Program-made: the position numbers and the translations under genes | The notes under the pieces: generated by a model | Database searches by the model: none | What the model was told of the DNA's origin: nothing | What the model saw: the letters and a program-made list of their open reading frames with translations, nothing else | NCBI RefSeq assembly: GCF_009604425.1 | Contig: NZ_WEGI01000004.1 | Location: 1 to 64,000 of the forward strand | DNA: 64,000 nucleotides | Origin: Nocardia aurantia | GTDB lineage: Bacteria > Actinomycetota > Actinomycetes > Mycobacteriales > Mycobacteriaceae | Direction: 5' to 3' | Part shown: positions 55,275-61,291 of the stretch, one piece after another | Numbering within the stretch: the first letter of the stretch is position 1 | Layout: every line of letters begins with the position of its first letter

Positions 55275-55907
55275 TCAGGATCCCGGGGCCGATCGCCAGG
55301 CCGCCATGCCCAGCGAGATCAGACGCACCTGGCCGACCGCTCGCGCGACGATCCCGCCCCGCTCGGCGGGCCGCGCGGTGACGTAGCCGGCGATGTGCTC
55401 GGCGACCGTGCCGACGATGAGATCCGCCGCCAGTTCCAGATCGTCGGTGGACCACTTGTCCAGCGCCGGAATGCGGGACAGGTCGACCACCAGTTCCCGG
55501 ATGATCAGCTGCAGCTCGACCGCGATCGCCTCGCGCAGGGCGGCCGATCCGCCGTGCCGTTCGCGAATCAGGAAGCCGTACAACGACTCCCGGCCGGTGA
55601 CCTGATCGAACACGAAATGCACCGTCTCGGCGAGCCGCGCGTCCGGGGTGCGGCGCAATTGCCGTAGCGCCAGGCGCATCTGGCGGACACCCTCGTCGAC
55701 CAGTACGGTGCCGACCTCGTCGAGCGAGGCGAAGTGCCGATAGAAGGCGGTCGGCACGATGCCGGCCGCCCGCGCGACCTCCCGCAGGCTCAGCGCCGCG
55801 AAGCCGCGGTCGGCGGCGAGGGCGAGGGTGCCCTCGAGCAGGGCCTGCCGCGTGCGTTCCTTGCGCTCGCCTCGGGTTTCCACCGCCTCGCTCATGTCGG
55901 TGAGCAT
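55275..55907 (-). CDS. TetR-family regulator, DesT-like by context
   Basis: 210 aa from ATG 55907 (206 from ATG 55895). HTH region ALLEGTLALAADRGFAALSL, EVARAAGIVPTAFYRHFASLDE. The C-terminal ligand domain shows the RRTPDARLAETVHFVFDQV and RHGGSAALREAIAVELQLI pattern. In Mycobacteriales a TetR of this kind sits next to the ferredoxin-reductase/desaturase pair and is thought to respond to acyl-CoA. It is divergent from that operon. Confidence 0.88.
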   Translation of the reverse strand: MLTDMSEAVETRGERKERTRQALLEGTLALAADRGFAALSLREVARAAGIVPTAFYRHFASLDEVGTVLVDEGVRQMRLALRQLRRTPDARLAETVHFVFDQVTGRESLYGFLIRERHGGSAALREAIAVELQLIIRELVVDLSRIPALDKWSTDDLELAADLIVGTVAEHIAGYVTARPAERGGIVARAVGQVRLISLGMAAWRSAPGS

Positions 55908-56002
55908 ACATCCGTTCACGAACAGCCTTCCGTCCAGATTGTTGCGCCGGTCACAACCAGGATCGGTTGAATATCCGGCCGTTATCGGGGCACACTGGGT
56001 GA

Positions 56003-56017
56003 GTGTACAGATGTGCA
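56003..56017. promoter_or_regulatory. Imperfect palindrome between the TetR and desaturase genes
   Basis: GTGTACA G ATGTGCAC has matching GTG...CAC ends and mostly symmetric arms, in the divergent gap 74 bases before the ferredoxin-reductase ATG. The TetR is the obvious candidate binder. The symmetry is imperfect. Confidence 0.3.
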
Positions 56018-56090
56018 CCGAAATCTGGCGAGGGAGAGCGCGGAAGCCCTCGGAGTTCGGTGTGACGCGAGAGAAGATGGGAATGTCGCC

Positions 56091-57155
56091 ATGGTGGGAC
56101 TCGTCGATCTGGTGCAGACGCTGACCACGCCGCACGCGATCGATCGCTACCTCGAGCTGATCCGGCCGTCGCTGACGGTGCGCGACCTGCGCGCCGAAAT
56201 CGTCCGGGTACGGCACGACGCGAACGGCTCGGTCACCCTGCGACTCCGGCCGACCCGGCGCTGGGCCGGCCACCTCGCCGGGCAGTACGTGCAGATCGCG
56301 GTGGTGATCGACGGCGTGAAGCACACCCGGTGCTATTCGCCGACCACGGTCGAGGGGCAGGTCCGCGAGCTGGAACTCACGATCCGGGCGCATCCGCACG
56401 GCCTGGTGTCGCGATATCTGTGGCGCGAGGCCCGGCCGGGGATGGTGCTCGATCTGACCCCCGCGGCCGGTACATTCGTGCTGCCGGATCCGCGCCCGGA
56501 ACGGATCGTGCTCATCAGCGGCGGCAGCGGGATCACCCCCGTGCTGTCGATGCTGCGCACGCTGGCCGCCGAGGATTATCCCGGTGAGGTGCTCTTCCTG
56601 CACTACGCGCGGTCGGCGGAGGCGGTGCCGCATCGTGCGGAACTGGCCGGCCTCTCCCGCGAGCATCCGCGCCTGCGCGTCGAATTCCGTTACACCGGTG
56701 CGCAATCCGGCGCATCCCGGCACTTCGACCACGACACGCTCGCCGACCTCGCGCCGTGGTTCCGGGACGCACGAGTCTACGTGTGCGGACCGGAGCGGCT
56801 GATGGCCGCCGTGCGCGCGGTCTACGCCGCCGAGGGACTCGAAAGTTCGGTGCACACCGAGGAATTCACGCCGCCGACGACGGCGGTGGACCCCGCGGAC
56901 GTGACCGGTGCGACCACGTTCTCGGCCAGCGGAGTGCGCAGCGAGAACACCGGCGCGAGCCTGCTGGAACAGGCCGAGGCGGCCGGGCTCACCCCCGAGT
57001 ACGGCTGCCGGATGGGGATCTGCCTCTCCTGCACCGCGATCCGGCGTTCCGGCTGCACCCGCAACCGGCGCACCGGCGAACTCGGCAGCGATCCGGACCA
57101 GCCGATCCAGCTCTGCATCAACGACGCCGTCGGCGATGTCGACATCGCCATCTGA
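56091..57155 (+). CDS. Ferredoxin reductase (FAD, NAD(P)H, [2Fe-2S]) for the desaturase
   Basis: 354 aa starting MVGLVDLVQTLTTPHAIDRY. FAD domain HLAGQYVQIAVVIDG, HTRCYSPTT, and LELTIRAHPHGLVSRYL; NAD domain VLISGGSGITPVLSMLRTL and VYVCGPERLM; a C-terminal plant-type [2Fe-2S] ferredoxin domain with GCRMGICLSCTA and LCIND. This is the M. tuberculosis Rv3230c type, which supplies electrons from NADPH to the DesA3 stearoyl-CoA desaturase. The desaturase gene follows 29 bases later. Confidence 0.93.
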   Translation: MVGLVDLVQTLTTPHAIDRYLELIRPSLTVRDLRAEIVRVRHDANGSVTLRLRPTRRWAGHLAGQYVQIAVVIDGVKHTRCYSPTTVEGQVRELELTIRAHPHGLVSRYLWREARPGMVLDLTPAAGTFVLPDPRPERIVLISGGSGITPVLSMLRTLAAEDYPGEVLFLHYARSAEAVPHRAELAGLSREHPRLRVEFRYTGAQSGASRHFDHDTLADLAPWFRDARVYVCGPERLMAAVRAVYAAEGLESSVHTEEFTPPTTAVDPADVTGATTFSASGVRSENTGASLLEQAEAAGLTPEYGCRMGICLSCTAIRRSGCTRNRRTGELGSDPDQPIQLCINDAVGDVDIAI

Positions 57156-57184
57156 GACGTCACGAGATACCAGGGGAGTACGCA

Positions 57185-58363
57185 ATGACCATCATCGAAC
57201 CGAAGGCCACCGAATCGGCCGTCCTCGCCGAGACCGCGGCCGGACCGCTGGTCCTCGGACCGGAACAGGTCGAGGAGATCGGCCGCTACCTCGACGAGTT
57301 GCGCAATCGGATCACCGCCGATCTGGGGCAGCGCGACCGGGACTACATCTATTCGATCATCAAGGCGCAGCGCGGTTTCGAGATCGCCGGCCGCGGGCTG
57401 CTGTTCCTGGGCTTCCTGCCGCCGTGCTGGCTGGCCGGGGTCGCGGCCCTGAGCATCTCCAAGATCCTCGACAACATGGAGATCGGCCACAACGTCATGC
57501 ACGGCCAGTACGACTGGATGCGTGAGCCGGGCCTGAATGCCAGGGTCTTCGAATGGGACAACGTGTGCCCGGCCGATCAGTGGAAGCATTCGCACAACTA
57601 CGTGCACCACACCTACACCAACATCCACGGCCGCGACCGGGACATCGGCTACGGCATCCTGCGCATCGATGAGAGCCAGGCCTGGAACCCCTACTACCTG
57701 GGCAACCCGCTCTACGCGTTCGCGCTGATGATGTTGTTCGAATGGGGCGTGATGCTGCACGACCTGGAGTTCGACAACATCGTGCGCGGCAAGCGCTCCT
57801 GGGGTGACGTCAAACGCTTGCTCGGTGGGCAGGCGCGCAAGGCGAGCAAACAGGTGCTGAAGGACTACGTGGTGTTCCCGCTGCTGTCCGGGCCCATGTT
57901 CGTCTCCACCCTGGCCGGGAACGTGGCGGCCAACCTGGTCCGCAACGTGTGGGCCTATTCGATCATCTTCTGCGGTCATTTCCCGTCCGGAGTACAGACG
58001 TTCACCGAGGAGGAGACCGCCGACGAGACCCGCGGCGGATGGTACGTGCGGCAGATGCTCGGCTCGGCGAATATCACCGGCAGCAAACTGTTCCACATCA
58101 TGTCCGGAAATCTCTCGCATCAGATCGAGCACCATTTGTTCCCCGATCTGCCAGCCAACCGGTATCCGGAGATCGCGCCGGAGGTGCGCGCGCTGTGCGA
58201 GAAATACGGCCTGCCATACCACACCGGACCGTTGCGCAAGCAGATCGGCGGAGTGTGGGGAAAGATCTTCCGGCTGGCTCTGCCGCCGTCGCTCGTCAAG
58301 TCGAAGGTCGAGCCCGGTGTTATCGTGGGGCGCAAGCCGGAATCGAGCGAAGCGGACGGGTGA
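57185..58363 (+). CDS. desA3: Membrane acyl-CoA delta-9 desaturase, DesA3-like
   Basis: 392 aa. An integral-membrane di-iron desaturase introducing a double bond into C16/C18 acyl-CoA. Three His boxes are seen: GHNVMHG, HSHNYVHH and HQIEHHLFPDLP. Hydrophobic segments lie between residues ~65-95, 180-200 and 230-265. GGGGAGTACGCA precedes ATG 57185. It overlaps the following small gene by one base. The combination with Rv3230c-like reductase is typical of Mycobacteriales. Confidence 0.95.
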   Translation: MTIIEPKATESAVLAETAAGPLVLGPEQVEEIGRYLDELRNRITADLGQRDRDYIYSIIKAQRGFEIAGRGLLFLGFLPPCWLAGVAALSISKILDNMEIGHNVMHGQYDWMREPGLNARVFEWDNVCPADQWKHSHNYVHHTYTNIHGRDRDIGYGILRIDESQAWNPYYLGNPLYAFALMMLFEWGVMLHDLEFDNIVRGKRSWGDVKRLLGGQARKASKQVLKDYVVFPLLSGPMFVSTLAGNVAANLVRNVWAYSIIFCGHFPSGVQTFTEEETADETRGGWYVRQMLGSANITGSKLFHIMSGNLSHQIEHHLFPDLPANRYPEIAPEVRALCEKYGLPYHTGPLRKQIGGVWGKIFRLALPPSLVKSKVEPGVIVGRKPESSEADG

Positions 58364-58686
58364 TGTTCGGAAAATTCGAGCGCAACAAGGATCTGATCCA
58401 GGAATTGACGTCGTCCGGGGCCCGGCGCATCGGCAATATCGCGACGATCATCACCGGCACGGTCGCCGAGGTGACGCGCGAGATCGGCGAATGGGTCACC
58501 GACGCGATCGAGATGCGGGAGGCGGCCGCCGCCGCCGAGGCCGACCGCCGGGCGGCCGCGCCGGTCAACCAGGGCCGCAGCGAGCCCGATGTGCTGCTCG
58601 AGGACCCGGCTCCGGAGATCCGACCGACCGCCGCACAGCCGTTCATCGACGCCGAGAAGCGGATCGTCGATCCGGGCGAACACTGA
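58363..58686 (+). CDS. 107-residue protein coupled to the desaturase
   Basis: ATG 58363 overlaps the desaturase TGA by one base. Helical N-terminus (MFGKFERNKDLIQELTSSGARRIGNIA, TIITGTVAEVTREIGEWVTDAIEM) with an amphipathic, possibly membrane-associated stretch, then an Ala-rich charged tail ([15 protein letters not shown]) and a disordered end. I know this as a conserved third gene behind DesA3-type desaturases, without a function. It may stabilise the complex. Confidence 0.75.
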   Translation: MFGKFERNKDLIQELTSSGARRIGNIATIITGTVAEVTREIGEWVTDAIEMREAAAAAEADRRAAAPVNQGRSEPDVLLEDPAPEIRPTAAQPFIDAEKRIVDPGEH

Positions 58687-58695
58687 CCGGCCCGC

Positions 58696-59265
58696 TCAGA
58701 ACACGGGTAACCGCCGGCGCCGCTCGACCACATCGGTGATCAGGTCCCGGTAACCGTCGGCCAGTTCGGCGAGGCGCACCCACTGCAGGCGCGCCTCGCC
58801 GCTGACGCCGTGCTGCCCGAGACGCTGCCGGACCCCGCCCGGCGCCTCCGCCGGAGGTTCCGGCTCGGCGCTGGGGAGACCCAGCGCCTGTTGTGCCGCA
58901 ACCCATTTCGCGGCGAGCCGATCGATCACCGCGCCGAGCGTCTCGGTGTGCATCGAGGCGCCGTCGCGGTGCACGATGTGCTCGGCGACCCAGCCGTCGA
59001 TGCGGGCCACCTCCAGTGCGCGGTCCTGATCGATATCGTCGAGCAGCCGCCGGCAGCCGGCGACCAGCACCTCGGACGCGTCCGGCTCCCGGGCGGTCTG
59101 CTCGGCGCGCCGGCGCAATTCGTGGCAGCGTGCCAGCCGGTGCGCGGCCTCGAGCAGTCGATGTCCGGAAAGCCGATCGCCGGTCGCGCGGAATGCCCGC
59201 AGCACTTCCGTCGCGGACGGCAGCTCACCGGCTCCGGCGCGCATGCCGGGATACTCGGTCGCCAT
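58696..59265 (-). CDS. DUF4254 family protein
   Basis: 189 aa from ATG 59265. LPSATEVLRAFRATGDRLSG, then LARCHELRRRAEQTARE and VARIDGWVAEHIVHRDGAS with HTETLGAVIDRLAAKWVAAQ match the DUF4254 pattern as I know it. It is an all-helical domain with invariant Arg, Asp and Glu. It has no known reaction. Tail-to-tail with the desaturase operon (9 bases). Confidence 0.72.
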   Translation of the reverse strand: MATEYPGMRAGAGELPSATEVLRAFRATGDRLSGHRLLEAAHRLARCHELRRRAEQTAREPDASEVLVAGCRRLLDDIDQDRALEVARIDGWVAEHIVHRDGASMHTETLGAVIDRLAAKWVAAQQALGLPSAEPEPPAEAPGGVRQRLGQHGVSGEARLQWVRLAELADGYRDLITDVVERRRRLPVF

Positions 59266-59470
59266 GAATCTCCACCCTCCGGGTCCGGACACAACGACCA
59301 CCACAAACGCTCACGGTGAGGAAACCGGGAAATCCGCGACGATGCGGGAGGACGGTCCGTCATAGCAGGACATAATCAGGAAAGCGCGTCGCCCGGACCG
59401 GCGCAACAGGTCACCGTCGCAAAAACCGAAGCTGCCTGGCAATCGTTATAGTCCATTACGGCACGGTCAC

Positions 59471-59830
59471 ATGATCGCCAAGAACGGAGATCGTCTAGCC
59501 TGGATTCTCGTGCCCGCCTACGTCTCCTCGCCGGAACTGCGCTTCGGCTTCCTGTTCGCGCTGGAGGATCCGGATCGGATCGCCGAGGTGGTCCGGAATC
59601 TGGTGGAACGCCGCCAGGTGTCGGTGTTCCGGCTGGCCCACGTGTCCGGCGCCGACGGGCCACCGGAACGCTACGTGGTGAATTGGGCGGCGGTCGGGTA
59701 CATCTCGATCATGACGGCCGCCCCGGCGCCCGAACAGCTGGCCGCGAACGGCACCATGCTGGTCAACGCGTTCCTGGGGGAGAACGGGGAGGTCTCGCTG
59801 TACTCGTCGGACGGGCCCGGCGGCCGATGA
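59471..59830 (+). CDS. Hypothetical protein, 119 residues
   Basis: Starts MIAKNGDRLAWILVPAYVSSPELR. A GTG at 59510 (after ILV) is an alternative. Compact alpha/beta composition with FLFALEDPDRIAEVVRNLV and YVVNWAAVGYISIMTAAP. No motif recognised. It converges on the Cvn operon. Confidence 0.55.
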   Translation: MIAKNGDRLAWILVPAYVSSPELRFGFLFALEDPDRIAEVVRNLVERRQVSVFRLAHVSGADGPPERYVVNWAAVGYISIMTAAPAPEQLAANGTMLVNAFLGENGEVSLYSSDGPGGR

Positions 59831-59848
59831 CGCCGGACCCGTGACGGC

Positions 59849-60454
59849 TCAGCCGATCCGGGCCTGGGTGCCGGAGAGTCGTTGCAGCAGTACCTGTTCC
59901 AGCAGCGCCACCAGCACCTGCTTCACCGATTCCCGGCTCCGGGCGTCACATTCGACCACGCACAACTCGTCGTCGAGGTCCAGCGCCTCGCGCACCTCGT
60001 CGAGATCGAAGCGGGGTCCGCCCTCGAACTTGTTGACCGCCACCACGAACGGGGTCTTGCGATGTTCGAAGAAGTCCAGCACCGGGTAGCAGTCCTGCAC
60101 TCGGGACGTGTCGACGATGATGACCGCGCCCAGCGCGCCGTCGGCCAGGTCGTCCCACAGGAATTCGAAGCGCTCCTGGCCCGGCGTGCCGAACAGGTAC
60201 AGCACCAGGGTGCGATCCAGGGTGATCCGGCCGAAGTCGAGCGCCACCGTCGTGGTGGTCTTGTTGGACAGCATGCCGGGTTCGTCGACGCCGACGGACA
60301 CCTCGGTCATGGCCGCTTCGGTGGCCAGTGGCTCGATCTCGGAGATCGCGCCGATGAAGGTCGTCTTCCCCACTCCGAACCCGCCGCTGATGACTATCTT
60401 GACCGACGAGGTGGTCGGCTGTGGTGGTGTGGGGCTGTCAGAGTGCCCGTACAA
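59849..60454 (-). CDS. cvnD: Conservon GTPase CvnD
   Basis: 201 aa. The TTG at 60454 (LYGHSDSPTPPQ), overlapping cvnC and preceded by CAGGG, is preferred over the upstream ATG at 60478. G1 SGGFGVGKTTFIGAIS, G3 FGTPGQERFEFLWDDL, G4 VVAVNKFEGG, as in the Rab/Ras-like prokaryotic GTPases downstream of a roadblock protein. It relays signals from the sensor and CvnB. Confidence 0.92.
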   Translation of the reverse strand: MYGHSDSPTPPQPTTSSVKIVISGGFGVGKTTFIGAISEIEPLATEAAMTEVSVGVDEPGMLSNKTTTTVALDFGRITLDRTLVLYLFGTPGQERFEFLWDDLADGALGAVIIVDTSRVQDCYPVLDFFEHRKTPFVVAVNKFEGGPRFDLDEVREALDLDDELCVVECDARSRESVKQVLVALLEQVLLQRLSGTQARIG

Positions 60455-60866
60455 GGTCCCTGATCCTCTCGATGGCATCGATGGACAATTCGTCGGTGGC
60501 GCTGACCGACACGTGTCCGGTGGTCACCAGATCGCTGACCACGACGCGGGCCACACCGATCGGAACGCGCAGCGCCGCGGAGATTTCGGCTATGGAGTGC
60601 GGCTGCTGGCACAACCGCACGACCGAATGTTGTTCGAACCGCAACGGCGCCGACAGCGCGGCGGGTGCAGCATAGACCATGGATTCCAGCCGCAGACCGT
60701 CGACCAACGGAATCGTCCGGCCACCGGTCATCAGGAAAGGGCGGACCACCGGGCCCTGTTCCGCGGCGGCCCGCGCATACTCGTCCTGATCCGATGCGCC
60801 GGACCAGGTTTCGGGGCGGGCGGGTGGAATCATCCGGGAGTCGGGCAGCCGCGGTGGCTCGGTCAT
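60438..60866 (-). CDS. cvnC: DUF742 protein CvnC
   Basis: 142 aa from ATG 60866, overlapping the roadblock stop by four bases. VVRPFLMTGGRTIPLVDGLRL and FEQHSVVRLCQQPHSIAEI with VPIGVARVVVSDLV are the DUF742 winged-helix hallmarks. It belongs to the four-gene conservon and probably interacts with the sensor and GTPase. Confidence 0.94.
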   Translation of the reverse strand: MTEPPRLPDSRMIPPARPETWSGASDQDEYARAAAEQGPVVRPFLMTGGRTIPLVDGLRLESMVYAAPAALSAPLRFEQHSVVRLCQQPHSIAEISAALRVPIGVARVVVSDLVTTGHVSVSATDELSIDAIERIRDLVRAL

Positions 60867-61291
60867 CTGCGCAGGGACTCCCGCAGTTCGGAGATCAGCG
60901 CGGGGGTGAGCAGCGTGCCGGCGCGGTCGGCCAGCACCGCCATCTGGTAACCGATCAGGCCGACATCGCCCTCGCTGTCGGCGATCACGCCGATGCAGCT
61001 GCCGTCGGCGATCGCGGACACCAGCAGGAAGCCGCGCCGCATCTCGATCATGATCAGCTTCAGGCCGTCGAACTCGTAACTGCGCGAAGCACTCCGGCCG
61101 AGGCTCACCAATCCGGACACCATCGCGGCGAGGCGGTCGGCCCCGGTGCGGTCCAGGCCGTCCGACATGGCCATCAGCAGGCCGTCCGAGGAGACCGCGA
61201 CGGCGTCGCGAACTCCCGCGGTGGTACGGACGAAATCGGCCAGCAGCCAGTTGAAGGTATGCGGACCGGAGTCCTGGAGGTGCGTGGTCAC
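60863..61291 (-). CDS. cvnB: Roadblock/LC7 protein CvnB
   Basis: 142 aa from GTG 61291. FNWLLADFVRTTAGVRDAVAVSSDG and MSGLVSLGRSASRSYEF-type region (VSGLVSLGRSASRSYEFDG), then GFLLVSAIADGSCIGVIAD, form the roadblock fold of MglB-type GTPase activators. Overlap with cvnA is four bases. Confidence 0.94.
   Translation of the reverse strand: MTTHLQDSGPHTFNWLLADFVRTTAGVRDAVAVSSDGLLMAMSDGLDRTGADRLAAMVSGLVSLGRSASRSYEFDGLKLIMIEMRRGFLLVSAIADGSCIGVIADSEGDVGLIGYQMAVLADRAGTLLTPALISELRESLRR

Noticed and set aside
55266..55285. CGGGATC/GATCCCG stem between the XRE and TetR genes
   Set aside because: The arms include the TetR stop codon and are short, so termination is doubtful.
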